A stretch of 64,000 bases of DNA. Source: Blastocladiella emersonii ATCC 22665 (Eukaryota; Blastocladiomycota; Blastocladiomycetes; Blastocladiales; Blastocladiaceae). Position 1 is the first letter of the stretch. Every line of letters begins with the position of its first letter. Shown in pieces: positions 1 to 10,039 of the stretch. The position numbers and the translations under genes are program-made. Below the pieces are notes generated by a model that saw only the letters and a program-made list of their open reading frames with translations, did no database searches and was not told where the DNA came from. The stretch covers positions 4,898,001 through 4,962,000 of the forward strand of contig JANHCV010000001.1 in assembly GCA_025594325.1 (NCBI GenBank). The letters run 5' to 3'.

Positions 1-787
1 CCACGGCCGTGTCCTCGGTCTCGAGCTTGTCGAGCTGCTCGAGCAGCGAGCGCGCGGGAGTGCCGAAGAGCGACTTGGCCCAGCCGCGGCGGAACGCCGG
101 GTTGACAACCTTGCGCTGGCGCTTCCAGGTCGACGTCTGAGTAGGTGGAGAAAGAAATGTGTTAGTAGTCGCACGAAGGAAGTTCACCGACTGTGAAGCG
201 TACCCGCGTCATGGCGACGTTGTCGCCGAGGAAGGCGCGGCTGACGGGGTTGGGCATCTTGGACACGTCCATCTTCTCGAACTGCTCGTGGCCCGTCAGG
301 AGCATCTTCGCGTCCTCGGGGTTGGCCACCACGACGGTCCAGCGACCCATCCTACATCAAAAACATTGTGAGTATGAAGGTTTCGGCTTCAGTAAGAGCG
401 CGGGCGCGAAGGCACTTACATCCAGTTGAGCCACATGCGCGGCGTCTGCTCGGGCGACGTGATGGCGCCGCGGCGGAGCGCGTCCTCGCGGAGCAGCTTG
501 ATCAGCTCGGGGCGCCAGTTGAGGAAGCCCTCGCCCGAGGTCATGAACTTGATGGTTTTGCTGATGGGGACTCGCGGCAGGTGGCGGAGGTGCGGCGGGA
601 CGCGGAACATCTTCCACCACAGGCGACCCGTGAGGACGGCGATGACCGCGAGCGCGGCGAGGAGCGACGACTTGCCCGGGCCAAGCAGCTGGGCGAGCTG
701 CGTGAGCGGGGCCAGGCGCTGCTCGAGGTGCAGCGGCTCGAGGGCCTTGGTGACAGAGTTCAGGAGGGTGCTCGAAGTCGATGGCAT
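1..787 (-). CDS. Cytochrome P450, N-terminal part (runs off left edge)
   Basis: Haem-thiolate monooxygenase; substrate unknown. Exons read 787-420, 351-204 and 136-<1, with donors GTAAGT and GTACGC. About 217 residues are visible. Residues 40-55 form a hydrophobic N-terminal ER anchor, followed by a basic/proline-containing linker. The helix-C motif W-K-R-Q-R (W176 to R180), followed by VVNPAF, is typical of P450s and comes after the FLGDNVAM segment. The haem-binding cysteine loop, ExxR and I-helix lie outside the window. The spacing and wording around helix C resemble P450s of early-diverging fungi; this is my recollection of family patterns, not a search. The start is the first in-frame ATG before the membrane anchor. 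It is divergent from the URB2-like gene across about 960 bp. Confidence 0.85.
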
Positions 788-1748
788 GGTTTTGTGTGGT
801 TGAGTATCAGTTTGAAGGAAGGCAGTGCGAGCGGGCGCTGGCCGCTTCATATAGCCCTCAGCGGCCGGCATATGCGCCGCGCTTGGACTGACTGTCAGGT
901 CCTTTCGCTCCCGCCGCTTCCGACGGACCACGGATTCACACGCGTGCGCGGGAGGCATTGGGCGGCGGCGTTGAGTGCACGGAGCGCTTGATCGCGCATG
1001 CTGGCCCGGTCGGTCCGTCGGACGTGTGCGTGGCTGCGCCACCCTGAACGCGCTGAGCCACCGCCACTCCTGACCACCTCGCAAGTGCCCATTGACGAGG
1101 CTTACATGGCGACGCGAGTGGCAGCGGGAGCGGTCACAGTCATGTTGGTTCGTAAGATGGTCGATTTGTTGCTAGGGTCGGTAGGTCGATGGTTTTCATC
1201 GTCAACCGGCCAGAGCCGCGCTTTATAGGTCTGGCTCACAGCCTCGCTATCCGATGCGCTTGACGCTCGCGGGTAATGACGCGCTCAGGCATCCATTTTC
1301 CGTTGAGCGCGAAGTCAAGAAAGACGGGCTGCGCGTCGACGCGTCGTGCCGCGTTACCGCTCCCAAGGTGCTGAAAGCAGTCCGGTAGACTCCCTGTGTA
1401 CCGTGGACAGAGAACACACGGCTGCCGAGTGTGTGTGCCAGCGCGGCGGTGCGTCTCCGGAATCGGTGCCATCCGCACTGCGCGATCGGAGCGCTACTCC
1501 GAGCCACCGGGTACTTTGTACTTACGTCGGGCCGGGTACGCGGAAGACGCGTCGCGTCGCCTGGCGATGTATGTGGCTGTGATTTGAAACGGTGATCGGC
1601 CCCTAGCGACCGGCCACGTGGGCTGGAGTGATTTGATGTCGCAACTCGCCCCTCGCCACTGCTCGCGCTCATCGACGCGTCTTGCGCGTGCCTGTGCCGA
1701 GTGTGGGATCCCGAAACGAAGCAAATTAAACACACGTAGCAAATCGCC
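788..1748. other. Intergenic region between divergent genes
   Basis: About 960 bp separate the P450 start (leftward) from the URB2-like start (rightward), so both promoters should lie here. There is a weak TATA-like stretch (catatag) near 849, upstream of the P450. Open frames in this stretch have no recognisable protein content and look like GC-driven chance ORFs. I see no RNA gene. Confidence 0.5.
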
Positions 1749-4700
1749 ATGGCCGAGGAGCTCACACGCGCGCTCAAGTCGAGCGCCGTCCCCGCGGCCG
1801 AGAAGCTCTCGCTCGCCGCGGCCGCGTTCCGCAACCCGCGCCTACGTCTGCCGCGCAAGGCCGAGTTCCTCGCCGACTGGCTCGTGAACCTGATCTTCAA
1901 GTCCCGCACCTGGGAGAATCTCGCCTTCGACACCACGCCGATCCTCGGCCCCGCCTACTGGTCGCTCCTCACCGAGCTGCTCGCGTCGCCCGCGCTGCAG
2001 GACCTCGGACGCAGCGGCACGCCGCTCAAGGCGCCCGTTTTCCCGCTCCTCGCTGCCGCCGTCACTGCGATCCCCGCGAACGTCACCGAGTCGGCCGATC
2101 GCGAGACGTTGTTCGGTCATGTCGACGCCTCGTTCCGCGTGCTCGCGCCTGCGCTGGCGACCATGCAGAAGATCACGGTTGACTCCTGGGCCGATCTCGT
2201 CCGGTCGCTCTGCACCGGCGCTGCGGCCGACGACGCCGCGCAGACGCCCTCGCTCGTCGCGCTGACGCATGCCGCGCTCGAGGCGTTTGCTAAGGTCCTT
2301 ACCGTCGCCACGCCCATCAAGAAGTATGTGGCGGTCGTCACGGCGCTGCTTCCTGCCCTCGTGAGTCTCCCCGTGGACATGCACGCTGCCGTCACGGGTG
2401 TGCTCGCGGCCGGCCTGTTCCCGCTCGAGGCGTCGCAGGACATGGTCAAGGCCATCTCCACCTACAACGACTCGCTCCGCTCCGCCAGTGGCCGCGTCGA
2501 GTCCTTCAGCAACAAGAAGGCGCGGTCCGCGCCCCGCCAGGCGTCGGCGACGGGCGCCACGTCGGCAATTCTTCCCGCCGACCTCACCAAGGCCCTCATG
2601 AAGCTCGGCTCCCGCGACGCTCTCCGCCGGGCACAGCGTTTGCTGCTCGAGGTCGCCATCGACCGCCTCTCGGTCGCCGATCCCGCCAACACGTCGTCGC
2701 TGACGTGGCTCGCCGTCTACGAGGCGCTGACCGAGATTGCCGCTGACGACTACGACCAGCACACGGCGCTGCTCGAGTTCCTCTCGTCGCAGGACCGGCT
2801 CCGGCTGACCGACGACCGCGACGACCGCCTTTCCACGGCGCTGCGGTTCGCCATCGACGTCGGTGCCGACACGCCCGAGGCCCTGCTCCAGCGGTTCCTC
2901 GTCATTGCCGAGATCGGGATCAAGCAGGCCGAGCTCGCCCTACCGCGTGCGATCGCCGCGCTCGCCAACCGTGTCGAGGAGGATCCCGCGTTTGCCGCCG
3001 CCACGGCCGAGCGCATGATCCGCGTGTACGGCCAGGCGCGCTCGCTCAACGTGCTCTTTGTCCAGCTCCAGCATGGGCTCCTTACGGCCTCGCCCGCTGC
3101 CGTCACCACGCTACTCGGCCATGCCTCGGTTCTCTCCACGTACGCGTCTCCTTCATCGGTTCGCACTGCGCTCAGCTTGAGCTAACCACCAAAACTTGCG
3201 TAGCTTTGCTGATGCCCTGCCGAGCGCCGTGTCGGCCATGTGGTTCGACGTCATGGACGTGTTCACGACGACGCTCGACCTCGCGGCCAGCGACGCCGTG
3301 ACCTCGATTCTCGCGACTTACGTTGCCCTCATGCTCGAGGCGGTTCCCGACCAGTCGTCGCTCGAGTCGGAGCGCACCCAGCTCGCCGCCACCCTCGCGG
3401 GCTACACGCGCGCGCACCGCGACTCGCCCGCGGCGCTGCACATTCACCTGTACGCCATGAACGCGCTCCCGCAGTACGCGGCAGCGTGGCCCGCTACCGA
3501 GCTCGCCTCGCTCGCCGAGTCTGCCGTCGCCAAGGTCCCGTGGGTCGGCGCCGGCGTCGCGCTCCAGGCCGCCCTCATGGCCGGGTGCACCGAGTCCGTG
3601 ACGGTCGCGCTCACGGCGTACGGTCCCGCCGACCTCGCCAAGGCCAAGGCGCCGTGGAACGGTCTGTTCTGGGAGCTGACCGCCGATAACCGCGTCACGT
3701 TCTGGTGGATGATCGTGGTGCAGTTCTTTGACGCCATCGAGTCGCTGGCGTCGCAGGCAGCGCTCGACAACCTCGCTGCCGTGTTCACCCGCTCGCTCGA
3801 GATGCCCATCGTCAAGAACGCCGACGGCGAGTCGTACTCGGTCGCGTCCGTGTCGACCGAGGCCCTCGGCGCCGCGTCCATGTACGAGCTCGCCTGGCTG
3901 CGCCCGCACCTCGCGCGCTTCTTCACCACGGGCGGCCCGCTGTCGCCGGCCAAGCAGTCGCTGCTCGCGAGCTTCCCGTCCGTCTACTTCACGCTCGCCG
4001 AGCGCAACCAGATCGTCGGCTCGCTGCTGAACCAGGCCGCAGCGAAGGGCGAGTGGACCGACGCGGCCAAGCGGCTGGTCCTGTCGCTCGACTCGACGAT
4101 CCTGCCCGACCAGGCGCTGCTCGAGCGCGTGATTGCTGCGGCGACGAGCGCCGAGGCCGCGCACGCCGACACGCTGATCGCCAACAAGCTGATCCGCCAG
4201 CGGCTCCAGCGCACGAGCACCGCCGCCGAAATCGTCGGCGCGCTCGTCGCACACCACGGCGACCGCGACCCGATCTTCACGTGGCGCCTGCTCCTCGACT
4301 GGGTGCACTTGTCCAAGTCGGCCGCGGCCGAGCGTGCGGCGGCCGTTGCCGCGGCGATCGGCGGTGCCCACGCGAGCGTCAACGAGGATGTGCACTCCGC
4401 GATGCTGATCCTCCTGCGCTCGGCCGCGGGCGATGCCGCCGACCAGGTGTGCAGCGCTCTCGACGTGGACGCGTGGATGGCACGGCTGCTCGAGCCCGGC
4501 GCCGCCATGGACCCGCTCGTCGTGCGCGCGCTCGAGGTCGTGGTCGCGCAGACGCCGGACGAGGCCGAGTTCACCGAGCGGTACCAGCGGATCGTCGACA
4601 CGCCCGTGGCGCAGACTGCGGGGTCCCTCGCCAACTGGATCGTACTGGTGCACGTGTTCTCGGCGTCGGCGCACCACGAGCACGCGGTGCGCAAGATGCT

Positions 4701-5556
4701 GCGGCACACGCTGTGCCGGATCGAGGCGGTCGCGGCGTCGGCCACGTCGCTCGCCGACATTCTCGCGGGGCTCGACCTCGTGCAGCGCCTGCTCGAGAAG
4801 ATTGGCCGCATGTCGCCGCGCACGCTGTCGCAGGTCCTGCTCCTCGTCGCGCACCTCGTCAGCGCGACCACGGCGGCACGCCTGTTCGAGCACGTGGCGC
4901 CCGAGTCCATTTCGGCGGCCGACCGTGAGGCGCTGTTCATGGGTGTTGTCGACGTGCTCGCGGCGATGCTGCACCACCAGCGCCGCGGGCTCATGGGCAC
5001 GCCCGTCATGTTCTGCGCCATGCTGCGCGACCTGATGCTGTGCTTCCTCGAGCCCGGCCGGTACGCGCGCGACGGCGGCGCCGCCGCCGCCGCTGCTGCG
5101 GGCAAGAAGTCGACCGCTGCCGCTTCCGTCCCCGCGGGCCTCCCGCTCGCGCTCCTCACCTCGCTCGCGCCGTACTCGCACGTGTGCGCGTGGGCGTGGC
5201 ACCGACTCGTGGCGGGCATCTCGACGCTGTCGGCGCCCGCGCTGCTGAGCCTCAAGGGCGCGTCGTCGGCGCGGCTGATCGCGCCGCTCGCGCGGCACGC
5301 CGGCCACGTGGTCGCCGAGTACGCGCTGTGGACGGCGTTCGCGGTGCCCGCGTCGCACCCGCGGTTCGGATGGGCCGTCGTCACGTCCGCCAAGTCGCGC
5401 GCCGCGCTCGTCCGCGGCGTGTATGCGGCGCTTGACCTCGTCGGTGACGATGGCCGCGCGGCGATCCTCGCGGCGGTGCCGGCCGGCGCCAAGGCGACGG
5501 TCAAGGAGCTCGTCGCGGACTACGAGAAGTACTTCAAGTTCCACGGCAAGGTCTAA
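1749..5556 (+). CDS. URB2/Npa2-like nucleolar pre-rRNA processing protein
   Basis: Probable large-subunit (27S) pre-rRNA processing factor acting in the nucleolus. Two exons, 1749-3139 and 3204-5556, are joined across a 64-nt intron (donor GTACGC, branch-like CTAAC, acceptor GCGTAG), giving 1247 residues. The protein is almost wholly helical and repetitive (HEAT-like), rich in Ala and Leu, with a poly-Ala/Lys linker near residue 1085. The C-terminal 200 residues look like the conserved Urb2/Npa2 C-terminal region, ending in the basic-aromatic DYEKYFKFHGKV. Length matches fungal Urb2 (about 1,200 residues). The first intron was placed because the two open frames are otherwise out of phase. Identification rests on the C-terminus and overall form; another HEAT-type scaffold is possible. 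Confidence 0.6.
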
Positions 5557-5837
5557 GGCGTGGGGTTGGTTGAGTAGTTCCATACATAGTCCGTTTGTTC
5601 TAGAAGCCTCATGTCTCCCGACATGAGATGCGAGACGCGTTGCGCCACAGCCACCCGCCGGCGCGTCTCTCACCATCGCGCTCCACCGCAGGGACCGAGT
5701 CGAGGAGACTTGATTTATCGGGGCGCTCCTCGCTACATGCATCGATCATCCATCCATACTGAATGAACAGTTGCTGAAACGAAACCGACGGATCGACACA
5801 CTCGAGGAACATCCACTCTCGCCGCGACAACGCCAAC

Positions 5838-7705
5838 ATGCCGAACGTCGACTTGATTAACCTGAAGCGCTACGAGACGCAGCAGTCGGACAAGGTCCGT
5901 GGGGAGTAGCCGCGCACTATAATAGCCACAGCCCCTCACCGCGACCGTGTGTAGGAGACGTCCAAGGCGTGGGACGACGGGTCGGTCGAGAAGCTGTTCG
6001 AGGCGCAGAACCTGGCCAAGACCAAGCTGAAGCAGATCGTGCGCCGCGGCGTGCCGGACGGGATTCGGAGCCTGGTGTGGCCCGAGTTCCTCAAGATGCA
6101 CAAGATGCCCGAGTACGACAAGAACTACACCAAGGCGCTGTTCCGCGTGCACGGCAGCAAGCCGCCCGAGTCGGTCGCGCTGTGCCCGCAGTTTGGCGGG
6201 TCGCTGTTCCCGGACTGGCTGTGCCTGACGCCCAAGGGGTTCCTGGTCGCCGGCCGGCTGCTGTCGATCCTGGCCTACGACTACCCGCACATCGAGTACT
6301 GCCCGTTCCTGCCCGTGATCGTGGTCCTGCTGCTGCACCACGTCGGGCCCGACGACACGCTCGGCAGCATCAACTGGATGATCAAGCGCACGCTCGTCAA
6401 CCACGACGTGTGGACCACCTTCCCGACGTACAAGCGCGACATCAAGGCGCTCAACCACGCGTTCGCCGAGCTCGTCAAGTCGACGCTGTCCAAGGTCTGG
6501 AAGCACATTGAGCTGCTCAACAACACGGACAAGCCGCTGTGGGCGCGGTGGTTCTGCGACTTTTTCATCGGCGTGCTTCCGCTCGACGTCATCTTCCATA
6601 TCATGGACTCGTTCCTCATCGAGGGCCACAAGGTGCTCCTGCGCTACGCCCTGGCCCTGCTCGAGTCACGGTCCGCCGCCGTCCTCGCCTGCGTTGCGTG
6701 GGACGACGTGCGCGCGTGCTTCCTCCTCGAGCCGCCAAAGCCCAAGGACCCGTCCGCGGCCGCCTCCGCCTCCGCTTCCTCAGGAAACAACGCGCAGAAG
6801 CTGCCGTCGCCCGTGTCGCCGACGGTCCCGACCAACGTGTGGACGGGCGCGCACACCGTGAACGCGGCGGCGCTGACCAAGTCGGCCTTCGCGTACAAGT
6901 TCAGCAAGAAGAAGCTGCTCGAGTGGCGCAACGCGTACCACGCGTCGAAGCCGGGCGCGGGCGGCCACCGCGAGGGTTCGCTGACGGACCTGATCCAGGG
7001 CCTGTCGGGCACCAACGTCGAGCTGCCGCGGCTGCTGCACAGCGAGGCGTCGGCGTTCATGACGACCGAGGACTGGGCCGCCGTGTGGAAGTGGGTCCCC
7101 GCGCGGCACAAGGTGGCGGCGCTCGAGCTCGCCTTCACCACGCGCAAGCACGGCCGCGCCCTCGCCACCTTCTACGACCTGTGCCGCGAGCGCGAGCCGA
7201 CGCTGCTGTTCATCGAGACCATGGATGGCAGCGTGTTCGGCGCCTTCTGCCCCGCCTCGTGGCCGCTGTCGAACCGCGACTTCCAAAAGTTTTTCGGGAC
7301 CGGCGAGACGTTTGTGTTCACGCTCAAGTCGGCGGGACACAACGCGGCCATCTGCTTCCCGTGGATCCACGCCACACCGACGGGTGGCTCGGCGGCGGCA
7401 ACCACGGCTGCGGGTCACGGGCTCGACCTCAACGTCGCCGACTCGACCAACAGCTTCATGTGGGCCGGGCCCAACGAGCTCATCATTGGCGGTGGCGGGT
7501 GCGTGTTTCTCTCAATCGGGACGACGCGCGTTCGATCTGACCCATCTTTTGCGAGTGTAGCAAGGGCCAGGCCATCTGGATCGACAAGGCCATGTCGAAC
7601 GGGTGGACGGCGACGTGCTCGACCTTCAACAACGCGCCGCTCGCGCCGACGCCCAAGTTCGAGATCAGCGTCATCGAGGTGTTCTCGTTCCGCATCACCA
7701 CGTGA
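5838..7705 (+). CDS. TBC-TLDc domain protein (TBC1D24-type)
   Basis: Exons 5838-5894, 5955-7498 and 7561-7705 give 581 residues. A short N-terminus leads into a TBC domain at about residues 48-265. It begins RRGVPDGIRSLVWP and includes CPFLPVIVVLLLHHV and LIEGHKVLLRYALALL, segments very like TBC1D24. The usual Rab-GAP arginine finger (IxxDxxR) and glutamine finger (YxQ) are not visible, as in TBC1D24, so GAP activity is doubtful. A TLDc domain fills about residues 380-581 and ends with FEISVIEVFSF. The third exon was found because the TLDc fold is cut short unless GG|C is spliced across 7499-7560. TBC1D24 relatives act in vesicle trafficking and oxidative-stress tolerance. The first donor, GTCCGT, is unusual but keeps the frame. 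Confidence 0.85.
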
Positions 7706-7783
7706 TGCTCTTCTTGTTCCCGCGCGATGGAGCGCACGCAATACACGCACTAGAAGTTTGTTCGGAGCAAGCGCGGCAGTCTA

Positions 7784-9626
7784 TTACGGAGGGGTCTCGC
7801 CGACAGCAACAACGGGCGACAGGATAAGCGGGGATTCGAGCCGCGGACTCGCTGGCGGCGAGGATGACCGCGCGGCGCCGAGTTGGGACAGCGCGCGGAG
7901 CTGGTCTCGCAGCGTGGCGAGGTCGGACGGATCCTCGACGAGTTCGCGCGACAGGAGCTTGATGACGAGCTGGAGCAGCGGCGTAGATTCTGGCTCGGTC
8001 GGGTCCAGTAGCGACTAGACATGTCGTGAGGGTGAGTAGAGAGTCACGCTGCGGGGCGTAGCGAAGGAAGCCGTACAAGATGCACGCTGGTCAGGACCTC
8101 GACGGTGAGCGCACGAGCCGGGCCATAGATGCGCTCCGAGAGGAAGCCATCGGGTAGTGGGATGGACGGAATCGGCGGGCTCTACGGTCGGCACAAGTCA
8201 GTCACTCGCGAGAGCACCGTAAGGTGCGGCGAGAACGAACCTTGAGGAAGCTGAGGCACCACACGGAGAGCACGCCGAACAGCGCCGTCACGTCGGTACA
8301 CTGGAGCGCGGCCGTGCACTTGAACGTAGCCGCGAACTCGGCCTAGAGGGAGCGCAGTCAGTATCGGACCACTCGACGAGGAGGCGCGAACCAGCGTACC
8401 AGGATCTCTTCGCGCTCGCGCACGGCGTCCTCGGTCCCCGTCCCCTCGACCACGCTGCGCAGCGACGCGGTGACGGCGTCGACCGACAAACTCGCGGTGA
8501 GCCGGCGGATCTGGTTGAGCGTGGCGAGGACGAGCTTGTGGACGCTGAGCCTCGCCTCGACGCCGTGGAGGAGGGCGCGCTGGGCCTTCATGACCTCGAG
8601 GATATCAAACTGGCCGTGGAACCGCGGGTCGATGGAGACGCGCGAGCGGAGGCGGGCGACGACCGTGGCAAAGTCGGAGACGAAGCCGGCCTGTTTTGCG
8701 GTCTGGACGGACCCGGGCCGCTTGGTGCGGACGAGCTGCACGGCGTCGAACGCGGACATGTTTTGGTCGTAGACGAGGTAGCACGCGATGGCGAGCCCCG
8801 TGCGGCCGAGCCCCGCGTGGCAGTGCACGGCGACGCGGCGGCCGCTCGCAATCTCGTTGGCCATGACCTTGACGATGCTCAGGATCTGCTCGAAGGTCGG
8901 CACGTTCATGTCCTCCCACGAGAAGTTGTAGTAGAAAACTGTTCAGTTTCGAGGCGCAAGTCAGCAACCGGCGTGCAGCAGCGCGGCGAAAGGGAGACAC
9001 GTACACCCTTGACGGATCCACTCCTCGGGGTCGTAGGAGAACCCGGTCGCGGGGAGCACGCCGTACCCGCACGCCGGGTGCTCGTGCGGCTGCTGGAGGT
9101 TGAGGATACACTTGATGCCCTCGGCGAGCATGCACTTGGCGAGTGCGTGCTGCTCCATGTGGAACGCGGCGGGCCGCGCCATGGCGAGCACGTTGGGCGT
9201 GACCCACGACGAGTACAGGTGCGGGAGGACCGTGTGGCCGGGCCACGTCGCGGCGGCCGTCGACCCGCAGTACCGACACGTCTTGCCGCCGCAGAAGGCG
9301 CACGTGTGGGCGTTGAGGGCGCCGGCGCGGCTCGCGACCGTCGATGCGGCGGCCGCCGTTGCCGCGGCCACGTTGGACGCCGCAGCTACGACGGGGGTCA
9401 CAGGCCGCTTGATGAGCTGCAGCGCCGCGTTCGACACGTTGGTGGCAGCACCTGAGATGCGCGCGCCCGCGGCCACGAGCGGACTCGACGTGCCCGGCTT
9501 GCCCGGGGGCGAGGGTGCCGGGATCGGGCTGGGCGAGGGCGTCCGCCGGCCGCCGTTCACCGCGCGGGCGGGTTTCGCTGCAGCGTTTGCGGCGGCGGTC
9601 GCAGGCTCGATTGCGTTTGGTGGCAT
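7784..9626 (-). CDS. Protein tyrosine phosphatase, PTPDC1-type
   Basis: Five exons (9626-9005, 8938-8400, 8342-8241, 8181-8077, 8014-7784) encode 532 residues. An Ala/Pro/Ser-rich N-terminus carries a small C-x2-C-x4-C-x2-C knuckle (Cys109, 112, 117, 120), a probable zinc site. The catalytic domain follows: LYSSWVT, a NLQQPHEHPACGYG loop, FYYNFSWED, and the signature HCHAGLGRTG with nucleophile Cys247 and Arg253. These segments match vertebrate PTPDC1, linked to centrosome/cilium function. The helical C-terminal half is lineage-specific. The start at 9626 is the first ATG giving a Pro/Ala-rich leader; an in-frame ATG at 9713 would add 29 residues. It is convergent with the TBC-TLDc gene (78 bp between stops). 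Confidence 0.85.
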
Positions 9627-10039
9627 TGCATAGACTGGCGAGGATTCCGGTGCAGCGGGAGCAGTGATCCGCGGGTCGGCGCTTCGCCGCGAAACCGGCG
9701 CGTCGGCGCGCATCACGTGGGGCGCGCCGTGATGTGTGACGCGTCTCCCGGCCCGTCGCGCAGCGGCCGCGGCACCCCGACCTGGTGCGATATCTGCCCA
9801 TCGCAAATGCGGACAAGGCCTGACATCGCGGGAGACATCGGGTGCGGGACGGCGCGCGCTATGATGAGCTAAATCCGGCCGGGCGACGGCTGCCCGCATC
9901 GCGCTCCGTGCACGTGCAGCTGAGAGGTGGTGTGCGTGTGCGCTCCAGGTTTCCCTGATCAGGGTCCGGGGGTCGCATCCTGCAATCTCAACCGCTCCAT
10001 GAACCTCTTCCATGCATCGGACTTGCCGCCGCCGCCACC
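9627..10039. promoter_or_regulatory. Divergent intergenic region
   Basis: Shared upstream region of the PTPDC1-type gene and the unknown membrane-protein gene. No TATA box stands out. The rightward start sits in a good context (gccaccATG) preceded by a GCC-rich leader. I see no other gene. Confidence 0.4.

Noticed and set aside
1236-1936. Minus-strand ORFs across the P450-URB2 gap
   Set aside because: They overlap the start of URB2 and have no family features. The region is better explained as promoter sequence.
9627-9713. Upstream in-frame ATG at 9713 as the PTPDC1-type start
   Set aside because: Both ATGs have a purine at -3, but the added 29 residues look like non-coding frame. 9626 was kept, with the alternative recorded.
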